NCBI RefSeq assembly: GCF_900141885.1
Contig: NZ_FQYY01000007.1
Span: 168,355-232,354, forward strand
DNA from: Mesonia phycicola
GTDB lineage: Bacteria > Bacteroidota > Bacteroidia > Flavobacteriales > Flavobacteriaceae
Length of the DNA: 64,000 nt
Direction: 5' to 3'
In this document: in pieces, positions 35,641-44,900 of the stretch
Layout of the letters: every line of letters starts with the position of its first letter
Numbering within the stretch: the stretch's first letter is position 1
Translations under genes and position numbers: made by a program
The notes under the pieces: generated by a model
Database searches by the model: none
The model's input: only the letters and a program-made list of their open reading frames with translations
Told to the model about the DNA's origin: nothing

Positions 35641-37002
35641 TTATACAAATGCGCTGTAACCAGTAATGGCGCGTCCTACAATTAACGAGTTGATTTCTTT
35701 GGTGCCTTCATAACTATAAATAGCTTCTGCATCTGCTACAAACCTTGCCACATCATGTTCTAATAATATGCCGTTACCGCCTAATACTTCTCTAGCTCTG
35801 CTAACAATATCACGAGTACGCATACTACAATACACTTTTGCAAGAGAGGCGTGCTCGTCGGTTAAAATACCTTCATCTTGCATTTCAGAAAGTCTAAAAA
35901 CCATGGTTTGCATCGCGGTTAGGTTAGAAAGCATTTCTACTAAATGATTTTGTACCAATTGGTAAGAGGCAATGGGTTTGCCAAATTGCTCTCTTTTTTT
36001 GGTATATTTTAAGGCACTTTCATAAGCGCCTCTTGCGCAGCCCACTGCTTGCCAAGCAACTCCTGCACGCGTCATTTTTAAAACTTTAGAAGTATCTCTA
36101 AATGAGTTGGCATTTTGTAGCCGATCACTTTCAGGAATTTTGCAGTCGCTAAGAGTAATAATGGCGTTTTGAACGATTCTGAGAGCCATTTTATCTTCCA
36201 TTTTTTCAGCCTTAAAACCTGGGTTTTCTTTTCTAACAATAAACCCTTTTACTTGATGCGAATCTACATCTTTTGCCCAAATTATAATTACATCGGCAAA
36301 AGTAGCATTACCAATCCATTTTTTTTGTCCGTTTAAAATCCAATTCTCACCATCAAATTTACAAGTAGTTTCCATTCCTTGAGAAACGGCAGAGCCGACG
36401 TTGGGTTCAGTTAAACCAAAAGCGCCAATTTTCTCTAATTTTTGCATTTTGGGTAGCCATTCTTGCTTTTGTTCTTCGTTTCCGCAGAGGTAAATAGACC
36501 CCATTGCTAAGCCGCTGTGAACGCCAAAAAAGGTAGAAATTGAAACATCTACGCGAGCGATTTCTTGGGCGATAATCCCTTCCATTAAAAAAGGAAGATT
36601 TGGGCAGCCATATCCTTTGTAGGGAACTCCGGTAATATTTAGTTTAGCAAATTTCTCGATGATTTCAAACGGAAATTTAGCTTTATTCCAATAATCGTTT
36701 ACCAAAGGTCTAACTTCATCTTCCATAAAGTTTCTCACCTTAAGTTGAAGCTCACGTTGTTCTTCGGTCAGTTTTAAGTCGAGATTATAAAAATCACCAT
36801 CGATAGGAGGTAGCTGGTGTTGCCCTTTTTTACCTTGATGATTAAGCATTTTCATAAGGCCCTTTATTTGCCTATCGTCAAGATTTCCTAAAGTATTCAT
36901 TGCTTTTTTAAGATCAATTTTCTCATTAAGCTTTGCTAACTTATCTAAATCTACTTCTTTAAGTAAACCTATGGTATTTTTAATTTTATGGAACAAAGAC
37001 AT
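35641..37002 (-). CDS. Acyl-CoA dehydrogenase (glutaryl-CoA dehydrogenase-like)
   Basis: FAD enzyme that oxidises acyl-CoA and passes electrons to ETF. At 453 residues it is longer than the usual 380-400 because of an N-terminal extension of about 70 residues rich in Lys and Leu before the FYNLDLKLTEEQRELQ start of the normal fold. Family motifs: FGLTEPNVGSAVSQGMETTC, WILNGQKKWIGNATFAD, and the catalytic glutamate Glu432 in YSYEGTKEIN. This late Glu position and sequence favour glutaryl-CoA dehydrogenase, but other substrates are possible. It is the first gene of an eight-gene minus-strand run. Confidence 0.88.
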   Translation of the reverse strand: MSLFHKIKNTIGLLKEVDLDKLAKLNEKIDLKKAMNTLGNLDDRQIKGLMKMLNHQGKKGQHQLPPIDGDFYNLDLKLTEEQRELQLKVRNFMEDEVRPLVNDYWNKAKFPFEIIEKFAKLNITGVPYKGYGCPNLPFLMEGIIAQEIARVDVSISTFFGVHSGLAMGSIYLCGNEEQKQEWLPKMQKLEKIGAFGLTEPNVGSAVSQGMETTCKFDGENWILNGQKKWIGNATFADVIIIWAKDVDSHQVKGFIVRKENPGFKAEKMEDKMALRIVQNAIITLSDCKIPESDRLQNANSFRDTSKVLKMTRAGVAWQAVGCARGAYESALKYTKKREQFGKPIASYQLVQNHLVEMLSNLTAMQTMVFRLSEMQDEGILTDEHASLAKVYCSMRTRDIVSRAREVLGGNGILLEHDVARFVADAEAIYSYEGTKEINSLIVGRAITGYSAFV

Positions 37003-37186
37003 ATCTCTCGTGTTTTGATTACCCTAAAGTATGAATTAAATAATCGGGAAATTGTTAAAGATTTCCGAAGAAATAGAAATTAAATTAGTCCAGTTTAGTT
37101 TTTTTTGACGCAATATATCTTTCTAGAACTAGGAAGAGTAATGCTTAATTTTTTACCTTGTCCGCTTTAAAATTTAAGTATAATTT

Positions 37187-39313
37187 ATGTCTCTTTTTAA
37201 CTATATAATTAAGCAAACTAATCTTTCATCTAATTCTGTAAAAAACACCCTTAAGCTTTTTGAAGAAGATTGTACGATCCCTTTTATAGCAAGGTACCGT
37301 AAAGAAATGACGGGAAATTTAGATGAAGTGCAAATAGAAGAAATTTTAAAAGCAAAACTCTATTTTGAAGAGTTAGAAAAACGAAAGGCTTCTATTTTAA
37401 ATAGTTTAGAAGAACAAGAGGTTTTAACAACAGATTTAAAAACTAAAATTGAAGCTACAGATTCTCTTTTGGTTCTAGAAGATTTGTACTTGCCTTACAA
37501 AAAAAAGCGAAAAACCAAAGCAGATAAAGCCCGTGAGCAAGGTCTAGAGCCTTTAGCTAAAATAATAATGGCTCAAAATGCAGTCAATATTAATCAGATA
37601 GCACAAAAATATACAAGTGATGAGGTTACAAACACCTTAGAAGCTTTAGTGGGTGCAAGGTTGATTATTGCCGAATGGATAGCTGAACGAACTGATATTC
37701 GAGATTATATTAGATATCAATTTAATAATTATATTAATATAACCACTTCAAGTATAAAGGCGAAAGTAAAAGAAGAAAAAGCACAAAAATTTAAAGATTA
37801 TTTTGATTGGTCTGAATCGCTTAAAAAAATACCATCACATCGATTTTTGGCAATACAAAGAGCAGAAAAAGAAGGTTTTATTCGAGTAAAATTAGAAGGA
37901 GATGAAGATCGTATTATCCAACATATACAACGAAAAGTCATTAAATCTTCTGGAGTTTGTGCCGAGCAAATAGAATTAGCTATTGCAGACAGTTACAAGC
38001 GTTTATTAAAACCTTCTTTGGGTAATGAGGCATTACAAAATGCTAAGAAAAGAGCAGATGAGTCGGCTATTCAAGTGTTTGCAAAGAATTTAAAACAATT
38101 ATTATTAGGAGCTCCATTGGGAGAAAAACGTGTTTTAGCGATAGATCCTGGTTTTCGTACGGGTTGTAAGCTAGTTTGTTTAGATGAAAGTGGTAAGTTA
38201 CTGCATAACGAAACTATTTTTCCGCATCCGCCACAAAATGATCAGAAAACAGCAATCAAGAAAATTAGCACGCTTACTGAAGCTTATAAAATTGATGCTA
38301 TTGCCATTGGTAATGGTACAGCTTCTCGAGAAACAGAAGCTTTAGTAAGAAAAATACATTTTAAAAACGAAATTCAAGTATTTGTAGTAAGTGAGGCAGG
38401 AGCATCTATTTATTCGGCATCTTCTGTAGCAAGAGAAGAATTTCCTAATTACGATGCTACCGTTAGAGGTTCTGTTTCTATTGGTAGAAGATTGCAAGAT
38501 CCGTTAGCAGAGTTAGTGAAAATTGACCCAAAAGCTATAGGTGTTGGTCAATATCAGCACGATGTAGACCAAAATTTATTAAAATCAGCACTTGACCGTG
38601 TGGTGGAGACTTGTGTAAATGCAGTTGGAGTAAATATTAATACTGCTAGCAAATCTTTATTGAGTTATGTTTCTGGAATAGGAGAGAAGTTGGCTGAAAA
38701 TATTGTAGAATATAGAGCTAATAATGGTGCTTTTACATCAAGAAAAGAAATTAAAAAGGTAAAACGTTTAGGTGAGAAAGTTTTTGTGCAGAGTGCTGGT
38801 TTTTTACGTATAAAAAATGCCAAATATCTCTTAGATGATTCATCAGTACATCCTGAACGTTATGCTTTAATTGAAAAAATGGCGAAAAATGAAGGGAAAA
38901 AAATTGAAGAATTAATAGGAAATACTCATTTGTTAGAAAAAATAAAACTAGAGAAATATATTTCTGAAGAAGTGGGGTTACCTACGTTAAAAGATATTGT
39001 CGCTGAATTAAAGAAACCTGGATTAGATATTAGAGAAAAAGCAAAAGTATTTACATTTAACCAAAATATTAGAAGTATTGATGATTTACGAGTAGGGCAA
39101 CTTTTACCTGGTATAGTTAATAATATTACCAACTTTGGATGTTTTGTAGATGTAGGTATTAAAGAAAGCGGATTAATTCATGTTTCTAATTTAGCTGATG
39201 AATTTGTGAGTGATGTAAATAATTATGTGCGCTTACATCAACAAGTTATTGTAAAAGTTTTAGAGGTAGATGTAGCTAGAAAACGTATACAATTACAGCT
39301 ACATAAATCCTAG
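37187..39313 (+). CDS. Tex family RNA-binding transcription accessory protein
   Basis: A 708-residue Tex protein, a nucleic-acid-binding factor related to eukaryotic Spt6. Order: N-terminal Tex domain with FIARYRKEMTGNLDEVQIEEI (about 34-54) and LYLPYKKKRKTKADKAREQGLEPLA; YqgF/RNase H-like fold with VLAIDPGFRTGCKLVCLD (about 318); helix-hairpin-helix segments (SKSLLSYVSGIGEKLAENIVEYR, about 485-510); and a C-terminal S1 RNA-binding domain (about 633-708). It is complete, alone on + strand, and its stop abuts the marC stop. Confidence 0.94.
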   Translation: MSLFNYIIKQTNLSSNSVKNTLKLFEEDCTIPFIARYRKEMTGNLDEVQIEEILKAKLYFEELEKRKASILNSLEEQEVLTTDLKTKIEATDSLLVLEDLYLPYKKKRKTKADKAREQGLEPLAKIIMAQNAVNINQIAQKYTSDEVTNTLEALVGARLIIAEWIAERTDIRDYIRYQFNNYINITTSSIKAKVKEEKAQKFKDYFDWSESLKKIPSHRFLAIQRAEKEGFIRVKLEGDEDRIIQHIQRKVIKSSGVCAEQIELAIADSYKRLLKPSLGNEALQNAKKRADESAIQVFAKNLKQLLLGAPLGEKRVLAIDPGFRTGCKLVCLDESGKLLHNETIFPHPPQNDQKTAIKKISTLTEAYKIDAIAIGNGTASRETEALVRKIHFKNEIQVFVVSEAGASIYSASSVAREEFPNYDATVRGSVSIGRRLQDPLAELVKIDPKAIGVGQYQHDVDQNLLKSALDRVVETCVNAVGVNINTASKSLLSYVSGIGEKLAENIVEYRANNGAFTSRKEIKKVKRLGEKVFVQSAGFLRIKNAKYLLDDSSVHPERYALIEKMAKNEGKKIEELIGNTHLLEKIKLEKYISEEVGLPTLKDIVAELKKPGLDIREKAKVFTFNQNIRSIDDLRVGQLLPGIVNNITNFGCFVDVGIKESGLIHVSNLADEFVSDVNNYVRLHQQVIVKVLEVDVARKRIQLQLHKS

Positions 39314-39955
39314 TTATACACCTCTTAAAATATCAATAACAATAGGTTTTAATCCGCTAAAGAAAAACTCTACAGCAATAACCATTACAATTAATCCCAT
39401 TAAACGCATTAAAACGTTTTTACCAGTATTACCAAGTAGTTTTAGAATTTTAGAAGAACTTAGCAAAATAATATAAGTAAGAAGTAGTACTAAAAAAATA
39501 CCGGCAATTAGTACTGCTTTTTGCTCTATACTGTCTGCATCTTCCATCATAATAATGGCATTGGTAATAGAACCAGGCCCAGAAATCATTGGGATAGCAA
39601 GTGGTGTTATGGAGATATCTTCAACATAATTTTTTTTCTCAGATTTAGTTTTCACTTTAACGCTAGCAAGTCTTGCTTGAAGCATATCCATTCCCATTAA
39701 GAAGAAAATTACTCCTCCTACAAGCCTAAAACTATTTACAGAAATTCCGAAGAAATTAAAAAGCAATTGTCCAGAAAATGCAAAAGCAACAATAGTGATA
39801 AAGGCTGCAATGGTAGCTTTACGAGCTGTAGCATTACGATGTTCTGTATCTAACTCAGAAGTCATCGTCATAAATACAGGCATTGTCCCAATTGGATTAA
39901 TCAATGTGAAAAATGAAGTAAAAGCTAAAAGTCCAAATCCAAATAAATCATTCAT
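39314..39955 (-). CDS. MarC family membrane protein
   Basis: A 213-residue protein with six hydrophobic segments, starting at the ATG at 39955 (MNDLFGFGLLAFTSFFTLINPIGTMPVFMTM), which matches the family N-terminus; an in-frame upstream start would add 21 residues. The family motifs are NPIGTMPVF and TPLAIPMISGPGSITNAIIM. Despite the name, a role in drug resistance is not supported; function unknown. Its last codon abuts the tex stop. Confidence 0.92.
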   Translation of the reverse strand: MNDLFGFGLLAFTSFFTLINPIGTMPVFMTMTSELDTEHRNATARKATIAAFITIVAFAFSGQLLFNFFGISVNSFRLVGGVIFFLMGMDMLQARLASVKVKTKSEKKNYVEDISITPLAIPMISGPGSITNAIIMMEDADSIEQKAVLIAGIFLVLLLTYIILLSSSKILKLLGNTGKNVLMRLMGLIVMVIAVEFFFSGLKPIVIDILRGV

Positions 39956-40155
39956 TTCCTGAAGTTTTTTACAAATAAAATAGAAATTTTCCTGAAGTGT
40001 ATAAAAAAACCTCCTCAATTTATAGAAGAATATTTTTTTTAATCACATATAAAGTAGATGCGGCTTATTGGGTAAGTGATAGAAAATGATTTATAGGTAA
40101 AAAATTGTCCTTATATATAATAAAGGACATGACAAGAATTTATGTAGACATAAAA

Positions 40156-40195
40156 AACGCTATTCAAAATATTTTTTAATATTCTGAATAGCGTT
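40156..40195 (-). terminator. Terminator after metK
   Basis: AACGCTATTCA pairs with TGAATAGCGTT, extended by AT pairs, and on the minus strand is followed by TTTTTT. Confidence 0.9.
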
Positions 40196-40225
40196 ATGAG
40201 TAAAACTATTTTTTTTGAAAAATGC

Positions 40226-41485
40226 TTATGAAATGTTGAAAGCTTCTTTTACTTGGTTTATGTAATCTAATTTTTCCCAAGTAAATAATTCAACTTCTTT
40301 GCTTATTTTTCCAGAATATGGACTTTCGAAAATTTTGGTTATAGTTTTATGTTGTTTTCCCATATGTCCGTAAGCAGCAGTTTCTCTATAGATAGGATTT
40401 CTAAGTTTTAAACGCTCTTCAATAGCTGCAGGTCTCATATCAAATATCTCTTTCACTTTATTTGCTATCTCACCGTTAGAAAGATTTACTTTAGACGTTC
40501 CGTAAGTATCTACAAAGATAGAAGTAGGTTCGGCAACACCAATAGCGTAAGACACTTGCACCAAAACTTCATCTGCCACACCAGCGGCAACCAAGTTTTT
40601 AGCAATATGTCTTGAGGCGTAAGCAGCAGACCTATCTACTTTGCTAGGGTCTTTTCCAGAAAAAGCACCACCACCGTGAGCACCTTTACCTCCGTAAGTG
40701 TCTACAATAATTTTTCTACCAGTTAATCCTGCATCTCCGTGAGGGCCACCAATTACAAATTTACCAGTAGGGTTAATATGATAGGTAATGTCTTCGTTAA
40801 ATAAATTTTGAACATACTCTGGTAATTGTGCAATTACTCTAGGCATTAAAATGTGAATGATGTCTTTTTTTATTTGCTGAAGCATTTTTTCATCATCCTC
40901 TATAAATTGATCATGTTGGGTAGACAGTACAATTGCTACAATTCTCTGCGGAATATTATCATCGCTATATTCTATGGTAACTTGACTTTTGGCATCTGGG
41001 CGCAAATAAGTAAGGTCTTTATTTTCTCTTCTTAGCTTTGCTAGCTCAATCATCATTTTGTGAGAGATATCTAAAGCTAAAGGCATGTAGTTTTCGGTTT
41101 CTGTTGTAGCGTAACCAAACATCATCCCTTGGTCACCTGCTCCTTGTTCATCTTTACTTTCACGATCTACCCCTTGGTTAATTTCAGGTGATTGTTCATG
41201 TATAAGAGAGATTACTCCGCAAGAGTCGCCGCTAAATTTATATTCTCCTTTAGTATATCCTATGTCATTAATTACATCACGAGCAATTTGTTGTACATCT
41301 ATATAGGTGTTTGAGCGTACTTCACCAGCAAGAACTACTTGTCCGGTAGTTACTAAAGTTTCACAAGCAACTTTAGAGTCTTTATCAAAAGCTAAAAAGT
41401 TATCTAATAAAGTGTCACTAATTTGATCTGCGATTTTATCGGGGTGTCCTTCAGAAACACTTTCTGAAGTAAATAAATAAGCCAT
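40226..41485 (-). CDS. metK: S-adenosylmethionine synthetase
   Basis: Makes SAM from methionine and ATP; essential, cytoplasmic. At 419 residues it is slightly longer than the E. coli enzyme. The motifs are [19 protein letters not shown] (about 7-25), [12 protein letters not shown] (about 115-126), [19 protein letters not shown] and [19 protein letters not shown]. The ATG at 41485 is well supported. The leader carries a SAM-II-like aptamer (41546-41591), so feedback by its own product is likely; that would be a self-regulating loop with supply of SAM to EgtD among others. Confidence 0.97.
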   Translation of the reverse strand: MAYLFTSESVSEGHPDKIADQISDTLLDNFLAFDKDSKVACETLVTTGQVVLAGEVRSNTYIDVQQIARDVINDIGYTKGEYKFSGDSCGVISLIHEQSPEINQGVDRESKDEQGAGDQGMMFGYATTETENYMPLALDISHKMMIELAKLRRENKDLTYLRPDAKSQVTIEYSDDNIPQRIVAIVLSTQHDQFIEDDEKMLQQIKKDIIHILMPRVIAQLPEYVQNLFNEDITYHINPTGKFVIGGPHGDAGLTGRKIIVDTYGGKGAHGGGAFSGKDPSKVDRSAAYASRHIAKNLVAAGVADEVLVQVSYAIGVAEPTSIFVDTYGTSKVNLSNGEIANKVKEIFDMRPAAIEERLKLRNPIYRETAAYGHMGKQHKTITKIFESPYSGKISKEVELFTWEKLDYINQVKEAFNIS

Positions 41486-41932
41486 TTTTTCAATTTTTTT
41501 AAAATGGAAGCAATATGACTGAAAGGTAGCTTAAAGTAGTGATTTACTGCTTTAGCATTTTTAAGGGTTGCAATCAGTCAAATTTTTCCCTGTGATTTCT
41601 AGGCGAAAATAATTAAATAAGCCAAGTGTTCGAAAAAATTAACTTCTTTTTAGAGAAATTAATATATAAAAATAGCTTGTAAAATATATTAGTAATGTGT
41701 TGAGACATTTTTTGTAAATAGTTGCGTCTGTTTATTGTGTTAAAGCTTAAGTGGTGTTCTGACTGTTTTTTATTTTATGTTTAATGTAGTATAGGTTATT
41801 CGCAAAACAATTTAAAAATTATTAAATTTTCCGCAAGTTTAAGTTGAATTTTATTTGATTTAACACATATATTTAACAAAAAAATAATATATATTCGTAA
41901 AGTTTTATTGTTTAATTATATAGGGATTAATT
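41486..41932. other. Intergenic region between metK and the first adhesin gene
   Basis: This 447-base region contains the metK leader with the SAM-II-like element and its -7 box on the minus strand, and about 290 AT-rich bases before the large gene at 41933. TATATTCG at 41890-41897 resembles a -7 box for the + strand gene, but no TTG lies at the proper distance. No gene or repeat is visible in the rest. Confidence 0.65.
41546..41591 (-). promoter_or_regulatory. SAM-II-type riboswitch candidate in the metK leader
   Basis: On the minus strand the leader has AGGG (41588-41591), a U-rich loop ATTTGACTGATTGCAA, the pairing strand CCCT (giving a 4-bp P1), then AAAATGCTAAAG and CAGT (41546-41549). 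CAGT can pair with ACTG of the loop, making an H-type pseudoknot. The order P1 - AUUU - UUGCAA - P1' - AAAUG(..)GCUAAA - P2' and the length match SAM-II (SAM-alpha). A TATTTTCG -7 box at 41604-41611 puts the transcription start just before the aptamer. Placement before metK fits. Downstream, TCAGTCA (41516-41522) can pair with TGACTGA of the aptamer, and ACTACTTT can pair with AAAGCAGT. Confidence 0.75.
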
Positions 41933-44900
41933 ATGAAGAAAAAATACTTTAAGTTTTTTATATGTTGCTTTTTCTTTTGTTCTTTGAGTGTATTTGCTCA
42001 AGTGCAAACTATATCTGCTACTTATACGTCTGGAGATATTCCGACCGCATATAGTGCATTTGATGCTACTTGTAATGGTGCGTCTACTGCACTTACAATT
42101 ACATTGCCTGCTGCTACTGGGAGTTGGGAGGTAGTAGGTGTTGATGTAGAGTATGATATGACTGCAAATAACGGAGCGTATATGTCTGAACAAATGTCAA
42201 GAATTCATTTTCAAAATACAGGTTTTAAAGAGACGGAAGTTAGTGGGGTAGGAACTGGAGGTACCTATTCGTATTCTAGGACTGGCTTAACTATGGCTAA
42301 TGGTTTTTATGCGGGAAATACTAATTTAGTTTTTGAGATGGAGGCTTGGAGAACTTGGGGGAATACTACTCCCAATGATGGTTGTGGTACATATTATAAT
42401 AAGGTAGATAATAATACTTGGAAGATTACAGTTTATTATCAAGATGCGCCAAGTTGTTTGGCTCCAACAAATGTACAGTCTGGAAATGAAACAACAACAA
42501 GTGTAGACATTTCTTGGACAGATCTTAACTCTGTTGCTCCAGCTTCTTGGAATATAGAGTATGGTGCTCCTGGTTTTACTCAAGGGACAGGTACGTCTCA
42601 AGTCGTTACTGCAAATCCTACTACGATAACAGGTTTAACATTAGCGACAGATTATGAGTTTTATATTCAATCTAACTGCGGAACAGCAAATGGAAATAGT
42701 CTTTGGGAAGGGCCTTACAGTTTTAGTACTACTATAGATTGTTCTGCTGTTAACTTAGATGTGACTAGTACAACTGGAGGTACTATAGCTTGTCAAGGTA
42801 CAGCTATCTTGTCTGCTGTAGCTTCTGGTAACGGAGATGATATATATTGGTATGATGCTGCAATAGGTGGCAATATAGTAGGTACAGGGGCTAGTTTTAC
42901 AACCCCAGTTATATCTTCAACAACATCATATTGGGCTTCAGAGATAAAAATGGTTTCGGGTTCTAATGGAAGTACGCCTGTTTATTGTGTTCCTGCATAT
43001 TCAGCAGGCTGTACGTATGGTGATGATATTGATGATTTTGATATGTCTAGTGCAGGTATATATCATACAGGAACGGGATGTTCTACTGGGAACTACTCAG
43101 ATTACACTACAGATTCTTCGTTAGTAGGGGTGATGAATATTGGAAGTACTTATAATTTTTCTGCTACTCATAATTATAGTGATCAATATTTAAAAATTTG
43201 GATAGATTTAGATCAAGATGGTATATTTAGTAGTTCAGAATTACTTTTTACTTCAGCTAGTGGTTCTTCCAATACTGTAGGTTCAATTACTATTCCTGCG
43301 GCTAATGGTGGGGCTACGGTTATGAGAGTGATGGGAGGGTGGTTAGCTGCTCCTGCCGATGCTTGTAATCCAGGGGTTAGTTATGGAGAAACTCACGATT
43401 ATAAAGTAATAATTAGTGATGTTGCTTGTGAGTCACCGAGAGAAGAAGTGGTGGCTACTGTAGATTTAAATGGAGATATTCAGGTTACGACTGTGCCTTA
43501 TACTAATATTAATAATTCATCGAATTATGGAGATCCATTTCAAGGTACTCCAGGGACTAGTTGTGGAACAACAGAAAATTATCTTAATGGAAATGATGTT
43601 GTTTATAAATTTACAGCACCTAATACTGAATTGGTAGATATTTTATTATCTGATCTTGTAGGTTTTTATGCATCAGTATTTGTTTATGATAGTTGTGGTG
43701 ATGTTGGGAGTTCTTGTTTGGCGGGAGCTATTGCCGGACCGAGTGATGCAGATTTTGGGATAGAAAATTTTTCTGTCACTGCAGGAGAAGATTATTATAT
43801 TGTAGTGTCAAGTTGGTTAAGTTCAACTATTGGTTACACTTTAGATATAATTCCTTTTAGTTGTACTTCAATTAATGTGCCGAGTGTAGTGTCGGTTCAA
43901 GAGTTTGTTTCCGGGGATCTCATTTCAGATCTAGAAGTGATTGCGACGGAACCAGGAGCTACTTTTATTTGGTATAGTGATGCTGGTGGTACAACTGTTA
44001 TACCTGATACTACCTTATTGGTAGATGGGGTTACTTATTATGTTAGTCAGGTGTTTAATGGTTGTGAAAGTAGTCTTGAGGCGGTTACCGTTGATGAAAT
44101 AGATTGTTCTACTTTAGATATTATTTCGGTTACTGGTGATATTGCTTCTTGTCGAGGTCAATTAGATCTTACTGCAGTAGCAAGTGGTACTGGAAGTGAA
44201 ATTTATTGGTATGATGCTTCTACAGGAGGTAATATTGTAGGGATAGGGAGTAATTTTAAAACTCCAGAGCTTACTCAAACTACTTCGTATTGGGCTTCAG
44301 AAGTACGGTTAGTTGGTTCTGGTCAGTCTAGTGGTTATGGTATGATGTCACCTCAATATGGGTATAGTTCAACATTGACAAATCGTGGGGTTGTAATGAA
44401 TATTACTGGAGCTACAACATTAGTTAGTGTAGATATTTATTCTGCAGCATCTACTGCTGGTAGTATAGATATAGGTCTTTTTGATGATTCTGGAGTAGAG
44501 ATAGCTTCTACAACTTTTGCAGTTCCAGGAGGGGGGAGTAATTCTGCGCCTGTAGCAGCAACGGTGCCATTAAATTTTAATATTCCTACAGCTGGAGAAT
44601 ATAGGTTGCTAAAAACTTCAGGCTCAGTATCGTTAATGTATGAGTATAATACACCTTCTTATCCTTACAATTTAGGTGATTCGGAATTGATAGGTGGGGC
44701 AACTAGTGTAACGGCATCTGCAGTTAGTTATTATAATTACTTTTTTTATAATTGGACAATAAGTGAAGATGAGTTTGTTTGTGAGTCAATTAGAGACGAA
44801 GCGGTAGCAGTTGTTAATCAATCGGGTGATGTTATTCTAGATTATAATGATTTAAATTATTCAGATACTAATTCTACTGCTTTGTATGGAAATAATTTAT

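Noticed and set aside
41486..41640. S-box (SAM-I) riboswitch before metK
   Set aside because: GCAACC and GCTAA-like segments are present, but the long SAM-I P2/P3 core (AGAG...GAGGGA...GGCCC) is missing; the compact pseudoknot fits SAM-II better.
41890..41897. Promoter of the first adhesin gene (TATATTCG)
   Set aside because: The -7-like box lacks a TTG at 18-22 bases upstream, so I do not list it as a promoter.
41927..42601. Reverse-strand open frames within the first adhesin gene
   Set aside because: They are Cys/Arg/Ser-rich shadows of a real gene with signal peptide and domains on the + strand.
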